A DNA stretch of 64,000 nt from Gamsiella multidivaricata. Taxonomy: Eukaryota > Mortierellomycota > Mortierellomycetes > Mortierellales > Mortierellaceae. Within the stretch, counting starts at the first letter, position 1, and each line of letters opens with the position of its first letter. The stretch spans positions 558,001 through 622,000 of the forward strand of contig NW_026251714.1 of assembly GCF_025024155.1 (NCBI RefSeq), written 5' to 3'. The position numbers were made by a program, and so were the translations under genes. The notes below the pieces were generated by a model. That model made no database searches. It was not told where the DNA came from and saw only the letters and a list, made by a program, of their open reading frames with translations. This document shows, piece after piece, positions 34,308 to 46,703 of this stretch.

Positions 34308-35043
34308 TCGAGAGACAAATTGTTATTAAAAAAAAAGGGAAATATAAAAGGGAAAGAGAAGGGGTAGGTCTTGCGTTAGAGTCCTCGAATGATACACCCT
34401 TTATGAATAAAGAGCAGCAAAGAATACAGGTGTTATCGAGATGCAGATCTTGCACTGTTGCGTTTTGCGTATCGATAAACACAGCTACGATACAGGTACC
34501 CTCTAGTACGACATAGTACGCATATTTGTGTACTCGTCTTTTGACCGTCAGAGAAAAGAATAAAGCAGGAAGGGACCAACTATTATGAGATAGAGTCCGC
34601 GACGCAACACAAAGGACCAGCGATAGTACACTCAAAGTTTCATCCTAGCCCAAAGCTGACTATATCCGCTTTAGATAAGTTTAATAAATGATCACTGAGC
34701 TATCAACAGAATCCCATTCATCTTTCATCATGACAACTATCAAAGAACTTATGCCCAAAGACTCTTGATTTATACAGATACCCCGTGCATTCCGGTTCAG
34801 GTCAATATTGGTCTATAATTTCATTATATTTGAATATAGATAGACATGGTAATATATTGGTCCTTCAAAGGATATCTCATATTTTGGTTCACATCACTAT
34901 AAATGCTAAATATTAATGTAACAAGGTCCATCGATTTTGAGCTGACGCGTCGTCTTGGTTTCCGCACGCGCGAGCAACTAGCTTAGGTTGCTGGCGTATC
35001 AAATCTAGCGGCAGGAAGGGTCATTTGTTACTGAAGGTGATGA

Positions 35044-35283
35044 ACCCCCAGACCCAATAGTGTCATCACCAACACAAGGTCGACCCTCAAAAAACTGGAG
35101 CCTCGATATAGGGAAGCATTGACGGAAAATCGTGAGAAGTTCAACATCACTGAAACAACGAACACCTTCAGGACGATCGTACAACAATTGAGCTCACACT
35201 TTGATATGGACGCACGGCAGCGCACAGTACACCGTTGCTTAAAAGCTGTCTGCAGCGGGGATTTATCTCTTCCGATATTATGA
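35044..35283 (+). pseudogene. Possible transposase N-terminal fragment (helix-turn-helix)
   Basis: An open stretch of about 79 codons reads TLKKLEPRYREALTENREKF and later LSSHFDMDARQRTVHRCLKA. The order of helices and the RTVHRCL segment resemble the DNA-binding N-terminus of Tc1/mariner-type transposases. Stops bound it on both sides. Similarity is weak and judged by eye, so this is tentative. Confidence 0.3.
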
Positions 35284-35332
35284 AATTAACATCGGTAGGA
35301 GCCTCATAAAGCCTTTCCGCTCTGCAAGGCCA

Positions 35333-35363
<31 letters not shown>

Positions 35364-35367
35364 ACAC
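35333..35367. repeat. C17 followed by (AC)9
   Basis: A 17-base C run passes directly into an AC dinucleotide repeat, interrupting the possible transposase relic. Confidence 0.9.
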
Positions 35368-36796
35368 GTAGCATGATTCAGGACCCGAAGGGTTGATTCG
35401 TATTCAACTAAAAATCGGAAAAGGATGGTAATCGTCGCGTTTTAGCACGGATTCTGACTTTGAGGCCGTTCAGTCAAAATCCAACAGATGATACCTTCGG
35501 GCCATTGCCTGCTCAGGCAGGCCCAAATACCAATTATCCGAATGAACGGTTCCTCTTGTATTAAGCTCTCGGTAGGGTAAACTTAATCTGTCTCACGATG
35601 GTCTAAACGCAGCTCACGTTCCCTATTAATGGGTGAACAATCCAACGCTTAGTGAACTCTGCTTCAGTATGGCGACTACGCTGCTGGCTGTAGATCTGGT
35701 GCTGGCCTCAGTGGTGGTGCTGGTGATATTGGCCAGGATCGGTGAAGGAAGTTGGGACGATACTCCGCGACGGGATTGTTTAGAATCGGAAGAGTTATGA
35801 TTCTCTTGCGCGAATTACTTAAGGTAGCGGGCTGCCATGGTCAACATTTACGGGCGCACAATACCCTGTGACCCTAGCTTGATCTCTTCATTGTCCATCG
35901 CTTCAGCAGGATGAGCTATTGTAAATAAATCCACAGCAGCTGCACGAACAATATCATATGTGGCTACTCTGCCAAGTGATGGAGCCCCACCTCGGAAGTG
36001 TTTATTCGACTCTTGTTTCCTTTGATTGGATGCAGAGGTGATCCTGACGATTTGTCTTCATGCGTCCTAGCAGCGATACCAACTTAATTGCCCATCGTGC
36101 AGCAGAAAAGATTAATAACCTTAAAACATGCCCATAGGCTGCTATCGAGTGACAAGAAACAGTGCCTCACCTCAATAGGAATCTGTTTCTCGAGTCCTTT
36201 CACCAGCCAAGGAGATGGTCCGTCCTTGCGCAATGTTCTCTACTTCAATTCTTTGTTTAAGACTGTCTGCACACGAATAAGGCGGTCGAATGGCGTGGTA
36301 TTCGCTTCCCTCGTCACCTCTAGCAGAGATTCCTGTGATCATGGAAGAAGGGATTATTACCCATTGCACATGCATAGCTCTTCTCCTGACCTCAGCCATT
36401 GTAGCATTAATCCTATTGACTCGACTGTGGTTGTTCAGGCACATTCAGGGATGGGGCTTTGGCAGATAAACTGTGTCTTTGTTACCAATGAGTCGCCGCT
36501 GGGCTGTGCTATTGAGATCAAGCAGAGACGTACGAGAGACAATCAGAAGAGCGACGGGTTGAGGGAGGGGAAAGAAGGGAGAGTGGAAAAGTGGAAAAGT
36601 GGAAAAGAAGGGAAAAGAGTGCAAAGACACACATCCATCGTTGTGGCATTCGACAAACGGAGCCATGCTTGTAGTCAGGTTACTCCCTCGCTCTCGTGTA
36701 ACGTCTAGGAAACAACGGCACTGAGGCAGGTCAACTCGAACAACCTTAACCACCAGAGCTGCGATATACATATGGGCGGCGCGTAGCATCATGTTC

Positions 36797-37140
36797 GTTT
36801 CAGTAACAAGCCGCCCAACAAACAAGCTCGGAGGGGATGTGATGAGACAGTAGTTGGAAGAGTACGGCATAGCGAGCTCAGTGGACAACCCGACAAAAGC
36901 TCAACTCTACGCAATGATCCAAGAGGTGACAAGGGACGAACTGCCGGCCTGCAGCACGTACGCTACTGCGGAGAAGCTTGGCCACCGGGTGCTTAAAACA
37001 CCTCCTTACCATTGCGAACTTCAGCCCATAGAGAGGACCTGGGGTGTAGGGAAACAGGAGCAAGCTGCCGATTATAGTGGCGAAGAAAAAGTGCTTTCTG
37101 TCCACTGCAAGACGAATCGCATACTCTCCTGTCTTTATGA
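36797..37140 (+). pseudogene. Decayed DDE (Tc1/mariner-like) transposase C-terminal fragment
   Basis: The frame carries LEEYGIASSVDNPTKAQLYA and later GHRVLKTPPYHCELQPIERT followed by WGVGK. The pattern LP/TPPYHxELxPIExxW is the classic third-acid region of DDE_3 superfamily transposases found in fungi and insects, and the TKxxL helix before it fits. A TAG at about 36851 interrupts the same frame upstream. No intact transposase or clear terminal inverted repeats were found. A CVFVTNES segment near 36470 in another frame may be a remnant of the second acidic region (CVFxDES), but this is uncertain. Confidence 0.6.
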
Positions 37141-37344
37141 AAGGACACTATTAAGAAATGCAAAGAGTACAGCAACATGGAGTAATGAATGTATCATAAA
37201 TTCTATTGATAGCTCAGTGGCCATTTATTAAACCTATCTAAAGCGAATATAGCCAGCTTTGGGCTAGGCTGAAGAATGCCAGCGAGGATGTACGACGCAT
37301 GAGTTCAGCAGGCAACTAGGAAAAAAAAAAAATCAAGCGCGTTT

Positions 37345-39977
37345 TTATCGGCAAATGGCGTCGTAATCTCGACGGACCATGCCTCCTATAACAAATTTTC
37401 CTTCCGGCGCACCGAGATACACCTTATGCAGACTGAGAGTCTCGTAGTCCTCCTCTGGCTCGGGAAGTTGGTTCCATTTTAGAGTCCTGTTCAACAGCGG
37501 ATCCTTACGTGGAGCACTGAAAACGTACTCGGGATGGAAGAGCCAGAGATGCCCATTGTTGTCCGCATTAAGACACTTTTCACAAGGCTGTGTGATATGA
37601 TAACCAATCACATTGCCACTAAGACAAAAAATAAGAGTGAGTGCATGAGAGGCTGTCCACTTGCATGACTGATACAACATGCCTGGGTGCAGATGCATGC
37701 AAGGCTTTCGCGTTACTCACCAAACAAGGCAGGCAGTATCCTTGATTTTACACATACAGTTGGTAGGCTTGTATTCATCTCCGACGAGTTGTACGCTGTT
37801 ATTTGAGAAGCGGTTGCAAGTTAGTCCAGCCTTTTTTTTTTTTCTTTTGTTGAGTAGGTATGCAAATGGGAGAGTCAAGGAACTTACGATTGAGGGGCAT
37901 CGTCTGTTGATAAAAGTGCCACACTCTGATCCGCCAGTAGTTGTGCCTACGTTGATACAGGTAAAGAACAGAAAAGAGAAAAAAAAAGGTAAGTGCTGTA
38001 CCATAGCTATCCGACACGTTCATCTGAACAGCACCTCAGTCGTTTGCGTACCTTCATGCCACGCTCGCAAATGATCGTTTCGCAGAACCGACATGCCATT
38101 CTGACCACCTCCTTCATCCCAACACCACTGCGCATTCGAATTTCGCGTAAGCTGCTGTGCGCAGAGTGCGGGGCTCTTGATGTAGTAGAGGAGGACGGCT
38201 GGATCCAACCGCCAGCTTCAGCACCTTCCACAGTCTCAGAGTAAACGGGAGCAGAACGAATGGGCAGATGCAGCCATGGATCTTGAGTATAATGATCGTA
38301 ATTAGTAGATGTGTTTGCCTGTTGGTTTCCATGAAGTTCGTTGAAGTTCGTCCTTAAGCTATGAGGCCAGATCATGTGCGAGGAGGAGGTTACCGCCGCG
38401 GGTGAAGTATATTGTGGATGGCTGAAGGGGTGTGGATTTACATAACGCGACGGGATAGGGATGTTACTCCCATGATATGACAATGACCCAAAGGCATGTG
38501 AAGTACGTCTGAAGGTTCCATCTGTCTGAAGCTGCGACGGGGCAGACCGAGGACCAAGGTCATCAGTGAGACTAGGCGTATGGCCCTGATTCACGAATTC
38601 AACACCGTCCAAAACACCCTGGCTCGCTGCTGTCCGCTGCCGCTGGCGGCGGTAATACTGATGCCGATGCTGCCCAAATGACCGTATGCGATGTGTCAGC
38701 GATCCGAATGTAGACCACCGACCGTTTCCGCTCTCCCCATCAATCACTCTACCGCCATCGCGATCTGGATCACTGCCTGAAAGGTTTGGGGAACTGTTTC
38801 CAGGGGCTGTAGGTACGGGATTGTTATGATGAGGGCCGAGAGGCTGGTCTTCGCGTCCTTGGTACTGCAGAGTGAGATTTCTACCGGTGACGAAGTGATG
38901 ATACATCCCATTTCCACTGCTGTCAGAGTAGTCAGAGGCCATTGGATGAGGGCGTACGCTGTCGGAAGAATAGTAAGGAAACATGCCTACGTACCGGCCA
39001 GGCGGAGGCGACGATAGAACGATGGTGGATTCGCTCGTAGCCGAAAAGTAGGACGATGAGATCGTGGGCCGTGGTTCAAAGGTATCCTGCATTGCCTCAT
39101 TAGCATACTGCCGTTCTGGGAGATAAGGCTCATGTAACGACTGCAGTACTTGTTCTTCCAATCCTTCAGAGCGCATAGATGTAGAGGATGCTAGAGTTCC
39201 GCGGGACGTAGAATTATCTAACCGAGTTGCAGTGTTTTGGTTGCGGCTGGTCTCTGCCTCTACGTGATCGGCATCTCGATGACGAGCGTAGGCGTTGCGG
39301 GCCTGGAGCATCTGGTCTTCAAGTCGCCTTTGATTTTGCACCATGATGTGCTGCAGATCATAGATGTGCTCGTGGGAGCCGCTGAGATGATTGTTATAGG
39401 TATACTCGCTTCCATCCGTATTCATCGTACGTCCTTCATTGTCGATGTGGTCCATCTGGATCGAGTATGGGCTGTGGGTTAGGACGTCATCCGAGTCAAT
39501 ATAGTTGCCCTCCTCCCCGCGAAAATCGGTAGCGTCGACTGGCAGTTCGGCTCCTTCGCGCGAATTAGACATTTGGATGTTAGAGACCGCGGCTATTAAA
39601 GACCGATAGTCCCCGCTGTCGATGTAGGTCTCGATGACGGGGTGTTCACTGGAGGCATCTCGGCGAGCTGCGCGAACAAAGTCGGAGAATCGGGCAGTAA
39701 AATAGGATTCCTGGGCAGGATCATGGGTAGCGTTGCTTTGAATTGTGTGGTCGACGCTACTGCGGCCGCTGGTTAAGGCAGAGCTCCCACCTGGCGAGAA
39801 AGGCCCTACTGCATGCAAGTCGACGACCATTCCGTTTCCGCTATCCTGACTCGGAAGCGAGTGGCGCTGTCGGTGTTGACTGTGACTGGGTTGCCGATAC
39901 GGGTTTCGCTCTATCCTGGGGCTCGCCATGGTACTGTGTGCGTCCGGAACAGGCGATGAGGGGTGACTTCCTGTCAT
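37345..39977 (-). CDS. FAM72-domain protein with long disordered N-terminus
   Basis: Four exons, about 777 aa: 39977-38052, 37946-37888, 37795-37721 and 37618-37345. The first 620 residues are low-complexity and rich in Ser, His, Gln, Asp and Tyr. The C-terminal 150 residues form a FAM72 domain. It has ACRFCETIICERGMKAQLLA, LLSTDDAP, VQLVGDEYKPTNCMCKIKD, TACLVCGNVIGYHI, QPCEKCLNADNNGHLWLFHP and KWNQLPEPEEDYE. The CxxC pairs suggest zinc binding. In mammals FAM72A binds the uracil-DNA glycosylase UNG2 and promotes its turnover. A like role in fungi is only an inference. Animal FAM72 proteins are about 150 aa, so the N-terminal extension is lineage-specific. All phases agree. The start is the first ATG of the open frame. 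Confidence 0.87.
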
Positions 39978-41619
39978 GATGGACTCTGCACAACCTTTGC
40001 AAGTGTATTATGGCGGATGAGGGACTCTAGTGATAAAAGCAGATGGTTGATTATTACAACGGCTCTGCTTGCGAGCTATAAAGTGAGATGTATTCCAAGG
40101 CTTCAAGTCTGTCTACCTAAAACTGGACGCTCATAGTCTTGTGCGCATTGAAGCAAGGAGCGAATAGAGATTATACTTGTGCTGGGGAAGCTGAAGTGAG
40201 AGGGAAGGATGGCGGCACTAGAGAATGGAGGAGTGAGAGGAGAAGTAGCGCAAGGAAGAAGGGAGAAAGAGAGTTGCGAAAATAGACGAGGGAAGGGAAG
40301 GAATGTGGAGAAATAGAGCTTTGCAGGGTCCAGTATGGAGATTATTTTTCAGTGACACGAAACGCATGAGACACGGGAAATATTTTTTTGATTCTGCTGG
40401 TGGCAAAAAATAGAAACCAAACAACGCCTTTCTTCGTTTCTGGACCTTTTCTTCTCTGCTCCGCCTTGTGTCTGTCACCCCGTGTTGTGTCATATTATGT
40501 CGTACCATGTCTTGTCGTGTCCGGTAAATAGAATCCACTATACTGAGCCGAGTAAAATTTGCTTTTCGGGGGAGAGAAATAAAGGAGCTGTGTATGCACA
40601 GCATACAACGGCACTTCAGGGCCGATACAGGAATTGCAAGGGGCTGTTGTTGGTCCATGCACATAAAAATACGCCCACAGCAGAGATCTTAGTTGTGGAG
40701 CAGCCAAAGTGTATGTAGTCTAGCCCGGATGGTCGATACGCAAGTCCATGTCTCCATAACCTGGTCCATATGGGTGTCCATGTGGATGTCAACATTCGAT
40801 GATATGCGGTAAAGAGAAAAAGAGATGTTGCAGCGACACTCAATGCTCCACAACGGGATCGACAGCAACAAAGACGGGGGGACGGGGGGGAGGGAGGGAT
40901 GGGAGAGAGCGTAGGGGTATAAAGAGATGAGAGGGAGAGAGGGAGAAAAGAAGAGAACGGTGGCGCGTGCCTAACTTACTTTTTGCCCTCGTGGACTCTT
41001 TTTCTGCAATGCGCACATGCACGCGTAGGTCCGACTGACTTTCACCCCCACCCGCTCTTTCTCTCCCTCCCTCGCGCGTGAATGCTGAGCAAAAGGGAGT
41101 GCATGGATGCACGGCATAGCACCGGCATCTTTTTTTGGTTGACTGGAGATTGCAACCCCCCCCTCTTCCTCTCTCCCTCTCACTCTCTTCTTCCTCGTCC
41201 ACCCCCACAAACCGCCACCACTTTTAACCTCTCTCTCACTCCCATTCTCTCATTCTCTCACTCACTCACTCACTCACTCACTCTCACTCTCTCACTCTCT
41301 CCCCTCGCGATCCCTTTATTTCCTTTCCCTTTTCTCCATTCCTCATCCTCCAGCCCCCATCCTCCATCACTCATCCTCCATCCCTCATCCTTCATCCCTC
41401 ATTCTTCATCCATCATTGCTCTTCCTTCTTACTTACCCCATATCATTCCTCCCCTCTTTGTCTTGTCCATCCCTTCCCCCCCCTCCCCTTCACCTCCCAT
41501 CCCATCCCATCCTATCCTATCCTATCCTATCCTGTCCCATCGCTGCAAGACAGAACCCGGCCTACGAGCACTCCCCCCCCCCTTTTTTTTTACTATAACA
41601 GCCAGCAAACCGCTCTGAT
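39978..41619. promoter_or_regulatory. Divergent intergenic region with pyrimidine-rich minisatellites
   Basis: 1.64 kb between the FAM72 protein start (minus) and the LRG1-like start (plus). The first 1.1 kb holds no supported gene. The last 450 bp is almost pure pyrimidine on the plus strand. It probably contains both promoters and the 5' UTR of the RhoGAP gene. Confidence 0.45.
41150..41545. repeat. Compound CT-rich repeat block
   Basis: Successive tracts of CTCTCT, (CACT)n around 41258-41290, imperfect CATCCTCCATCCCT-type units at about 41340-41415, and CATCC/TATCC pentamers at about 41498-41535. All lie directly upstream of the LIM-RhoGAP start. Confidence 0.85.
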
Positions 41620-44600
41620 ATGCCCCACCAGCTACCACAGGACTGTGCCAACGAGAGCTCATCCCACTTGCCTCTCCGACAACTGGCTTCACCACAGGAA
41701 CCACAACAACCACAACAACAGCGACAGCAACAGCAACAGGAACAACAACAGGAACAGCAGCAGCAACAGCAGCAACAACGACTCTTAAACCAACAACAAC
41801 AGAGTCGATCCTCCCGCGACCTGGCCTCACAATCCTTCCCACAGCAGACAGACCAGCCCCGTCTTCAAAGTCAGCCCATCCAGACCTCCTCCTCATCCTC
41901 CTCCTCCTCGTCACCTCCCCCAGATACTATTGCCCCTGCAGTCCAAAAGTGCGCCAAATGCGAGCTGCAGATGCAAGGGTCCTTTGTCCGTGCATTAGGC
42001 GCCACCTACCACCTCGACTGCTTCAAGTGTCTGGTAAGCTGACTTTTTCTTCCCGCTTTCTTTTCCCGCCATAAAAACTGAATAATTACCGAGGGCCCTT
42101 TTGGCGTATTGCTGACCAAGAAATATTAGAGACTTCAGGGACAGAAAGAAAAAAAAAAAAAGAAGAAGAGCAGCTCTTGAACGCTAAACCCTATCAATTG
42201 TTCTTTTCCCCAAATCGTATCGCATACCATGCCTCTTTTAGGATTGCAACCAGATCGTGGCCTCAAAGTTCTTTCCCATTACCGAGTCAGATGGCAAGCA
42301 ATACCCTCTTTGCGAACGCGACTACTTCAAGCGCCTCAACCTGGTCTGTCACTCCTGTGGCGAAGCACTACGGGGGAGCTACATCACTGCACTTGACAAC
42401 AAATATCACATCGAACATTTCACCTGCTCGGTCTGTCCGACAGTCTTTGGGCCACAGGACTCGTATTATGAACATGACGGCAAGGTCTATTGTCACTATC
42501 ACTACTCAATCCATTACGCCGTCAAGTGCGCAGGATGTAGGACAGCAATTCTAAAGCAGTTTGTCGAGATCAACCGCAACAGCCAGGACGAACATTGGCA
42601 TCCAGAATGCTATATGATCCACAAAGTATGTGTACACAGCCGATGTTTTCGCTGTTGTTGTTTTCGTCTTACAATGAATAGGCGCTCAAATCAGCTTGGG
42701 TGCTCTTATCTTCATTCATGAGACAAAACAATCATGACGGCACTTCCACTATTTATTTTTCCTTTGCACAGCCCTGCTGTCTCTTTGTTCTTTTGTTCAC
42801 TCTTATATACTTTCCAGTGACATAACAGCCCATGAACACCAGAGAATTCTTCCTACTCGTATTGTCCCCACTTTGTTGGTGCAATAGACCAGAATTTCTA
42901 ACAATGATGTTGCGATATGACATCTTTTTATTTTGCATGTGTTTGCGCATAAAATTATAGTTTTGGAACGTTAAACTGTCGTTTGCGCCGCTGAGCGAGG
43001 ATCAGGATGACCAAGCGCAAACACAAACACAACAGACACAGAGATGCATCGAAGCTGGAGACGCCACTGAGCCATTTTCGCCAGATATACTCATATCGCG
43101 GTCCAGTATGGAGCAAAGAACACCAGAGGAGCTCAGACGCGCCCAACAGCAGATGGAAGAAAAAGTATACCAAATCTGGACCGTGTTATCGGCATTTGAA
43201 GAGTCTTCTGCAGGATGCATTTCCGAAATGTTGCTCCATGTATCAAACGGCGCATATTATGACGGCGTTCAGATGGCTGAAAAGTTCATTCTCCATGTCG
43301 AGATCCTGTTCAGTGCGATTGATGATCTCGAGGAGCAAATGAAGGAGGTTGGCGATCAGAACGGTAAGTGATTTGTGCTATATATATCTAATGTGATGCT
43401 TTGTGAGGGTCATAAATGATTAAAGACTCGACTGCATTGATTGTCATGCTCATGCTACATCCGAACTATCCTGCTTTCGAACTTTGGTAGATTTGGTGCA
43501 TGGACGTGAGGCCAAAATGCTCTGCAAGAAGATCGTCAACTTTTTCTCCCTACTCTCGCACACTCAAGAAAGCGGCGTACGGCGACTGGGCATGACACAG
43601 GAGCTGCTTTCTCTTGTCACTGGACTCGCTCACTATCTCAAGATTCTTATCAGGATCGCCCTCACAAGTGCGCTGAAATTGGAAAGGCAGTACCATTCCA
43701 AGACTGTCATCGCCCGTTTCCTCAACAAACTAATGGAGCTCGCCAACAAGGATAAATGTCTTCAAGACTTGCACAGGAAGGGAGATATGGATGCAGAAGT
43801 AACATCGGATCTGTGCCTCTCATGCAGGATTACCATCGAGGATGAGTGCTTCACGTTTGATCGTCAGAATCGCTGGCACCCCAAGTGCCTTATCTGCTCG
43901 GAATGCGCAAAACCTTTGGCGCCCATCTATTACGATGCTTCGTTCGATACAACTCGGGGAGCAGCGTATTGTCAACAGTGCAGGACACCCGAGTCGCAAA
44001 TAGGATTCTCGCATGTAACAAAGCTCGAACAATATACCTTCCTCCTGCGTGTTGCGCTCATTCGCCTGGAGAACCTGCTCCATTTGAAAGGTTACTATCG
44101 CTCGGCAATCCTCTTCTTTTGCATTTTTTTTTTCAGCTTGAGGAAGAAGTTCTGAATGTTCGTACTTAATTTTATATATTAGGTGATGAGGCGATTTCAG
44201 AGGTAGTAGACCAGCGGGGACGCTACCTTGCAACCTCGCCACCAACCGGCAATATGTTAGTTCCAGGGCTTCCAGGACTTGTGAGGAAGGATTCCCGATC
44301 TAAATCATATTCCTCGGAGGACAATCGACAGTATGAAGCCATACATCTCGGGGATATCAAGCGTGTCAAGTCAACTCATCTGGATCGCAAACTCTCGAAC
44401 TCTGCGCGTATCCCAAGGCGGCAGACTGTTATTGAACATCAGCGGAGGAGACCACCTTCTGAGGATCCCAACATGAAAGAGGAAGACTCTAATGAACTTG
44501 CAAATGCGCAAGGGGATGCGGAAGTGTCTCTGCTGGAATTCGAGATTATCGACGAGACAGAGATACTGAGCGACGAGGATGAGGATGTAGGCCGCACAGA

Positions 44601-45936
44601 CGGAAAAAAGCCGGATGCACCTGCAACGCTTTCGGACCTGACGGAGAAATTGCGGATCAACACGACATCGAACAATAGATCGCCTACAGGATCACTCAGA
44701 ACTCGGTCACTTCATGGCTCGTTACAAGGATCGCAGCATTTATCAGCACTGAGCAATGTGAATGCATCACGGCATCCGAAGCGGCAGTACCTGAACGAGT
44801 TGTCGGCGCTGGAGCTGTTTATTGTGAAGCATCTGGCAGTTCTGACATTGGCACCAATTGTTTCAGAGTACTTTACATTGGAGGAGCTGCTGGACTTGAT
44901 TGGACAGCGCAAGCAGACGCTCTGGGGTCGATTCGTGAAGGGCCTTAAGACTGACAAAAAAAAATTGAAAGGTAAGGCGTGACATAGTGCTTTGTTTTTC
45001 AAGCAATCACTTTGATGGGAATACTTGCTCATGACTATCTTTGTCTTTGATGTTGTGATCTAGTCGAAGGAACATTCGGAGTCCCGCTTGAGGTGTTGGT
45101 AGAGCGCAATGGCGTGGATTCAGCTCTCGGAGCAGGACCTGGTCGGCTGCGGATACCCAGTTTTGTGGACGATAGCATCTCTGCTATGCGCAACATGGGT
45201 AAGCTTTGATACTCGTACAAAATCTTGAGTGTTGTCTGTACTTGGCATACTGAAATTCTCATGCAATTTTGAATGAATAAAATGACCAATAGATATGTCT
45301 GTGGAAGGCGTTTTCAGGAAGAACGGCAATATTCGTCGACTAAAGGAGCTGAGTGAGGCTATCGACAAGGACCCATCCTCCGTGAGTTTAGTTGAGGACA
45401 ACAACCCGGTTCAGGTTGCCGCACTCCTGAAACGGTTTTTGCGTGACCTTCCTGATCCGCTTTTGACGTTCAAACTCCAGCGCCTGTTCATAGTCTCTCA
45501 AAGTACGTCGTGGCTCGCTCTTTCACTTCTCCTTGATCCTGTTTTCGATTTTTTTTTCTTCGTACCATATCTTCTAACCACCTGTTTCCTTATACTTTCC
45601 TTCGTTTCAATAGAGATGGAAGATGAGGCGGCACGGAAAATAATTCTGCACTTGACATGCTGTTTATTGCCCAAGGCGAATCGTGATAGCATGGAAGCAA
45701 TCTGTCTCTTTCTACGATGGGTCGCCTCGTTTTCGCATGTGGATGAAGAAACAGGCAGTAAGATGGATCTTCATAACCTGGCGACGGTTATTACACCGAA
45801 TGTCCTGTATTCGAAATCGAAGGATCCGATCAAGGACGAGAGTTTCCTGGCGATTGAAGCAGTCATGGGGCTCTTGGAGTACCAGGATGAATTCTGCTTA
45901 GTATGCGAATTTCCTTATCGTCTTTTTTCCATCGTG

Positions 45937-45967
<31 letters not shown>

Positions 45968-46504
45968 CAAAAGTTCATACTGACACGACTTTTTTCTCGC
46001 ATTGACTGTTAGGTTCCTGAGGATTTATCGTTGATTCTGAATGATCAGGACTTGGTCGAATCATCTATGGACCTCTCATCAAAGGACATCTTAAAGCGCT
46101 GCGAGAATTTGGTCCGTGCCAAGGTCAAGAAATCGCACTCCTTGGGAGATTTCTACCAGGACTCGCCCAATTCAATCCAATCACAGACTCATACTCAGAC
46201 AGAGGGCGAAGGCATTCATCATGGAAGCCGTTCGGGAACAGGGGACATGTGCCATCAATCGTCGCCCGTGCACCATGCAGCGGCAGCGGCAGTAGCAGCG
46301 AAGGAGCAATCTGTCCCGGTGATGATCCAGCAGTCTGCCACGAAGATGGCCGTGACAGGCGGGTATAATCATAACGCATATGGACTCTCGACGTCGAATC
46401 CGATCTCCTCGTCGTCTTCGACCATAGGGCCGATGCGGATACCGGAACAACCACATGCAGTTTCGGTCGGCGGAGGAAAAGGCGCCATGCCAATGTCTTT
46501 ATAA
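41620..46504 (+). CDS. LIM-domain Rho GTPase-activating protein, LRG1-like
   Basis: Likely inactivates Rho1-type GTPases in cell-wall and polarity signalling. Nine exons, about 1237 aa: 41620-42033, 42242-42625, 42961-43363, 43491-44090, 44183-44971, 45064-45198, 45293-45502, 45614-45900 and 46013-46504. A poly-Gln and poly-Ser N-terminus precedes LIM1 (CAKCELQM through CERDYF), LIM2 (CHSCGEALRGSYI through CHYHY) and LIM3 (CAGCRTAILKQFVE, HWHPECYM). A helical region follows, then LIM4-like CLSCRITIEDECF to CQQC (about 530-580). The RhoGAP domain (about 865-1085) starts at FGVPLEVLVERN. It carries the arginine-finger motif VEGVFRKNGNIRRLKEL and has ALLKRFLRDLPDPLLTF. The arrangement of LIM domains plus C-terminal RhoGAP is that of yeast Lrg1. 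Trinucleotide CAG/CAA repeats encode the Gln tract near 41700-41800. Confidence 0.95.
45939..45967. repeat. Poly(T) tract, 29 bp, in an intron
   Basis: Uninterrupted T run in the last intron of the LIM-RhoGAP gene. Confidence 0.9.
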
Positions 46505-46703
46505 TCCTTGCTATCCCTGTTACTGCTGTTGGTCATCTACAGGGTTATCTGCGCTACTGTTCCTCATATATACATATCCCCCCGCATGTAAATACAACAA
46601 ACGTTCTTTCTCGTTCTACCTTTTTTATACGAATATGCAAAAAAAATGGATATAGTTATACTTTATCGAATTACTTTTCCAGAAGAAAAAAAACTCGCGC
46701 ACT

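Larger units (their letters stand above)
34221..37344. other. Gene-poor, A+T-rich accessory region
   Basis: 3.1 kb without an intact gene. Apart from the transposase-like fragments and the C/CA repeat listed separately, only short frames broken by stops were seen on either strand. Several segments look like decayed mobile DNA. Confidence 0.45.

Noticed and set aside
34221..36800. CRISPR-like or direct-repeat array
   Set aside because: Only one 17-bp duplication and simple repeats were found; no spaced repeats, and the organism is eukaryotic.
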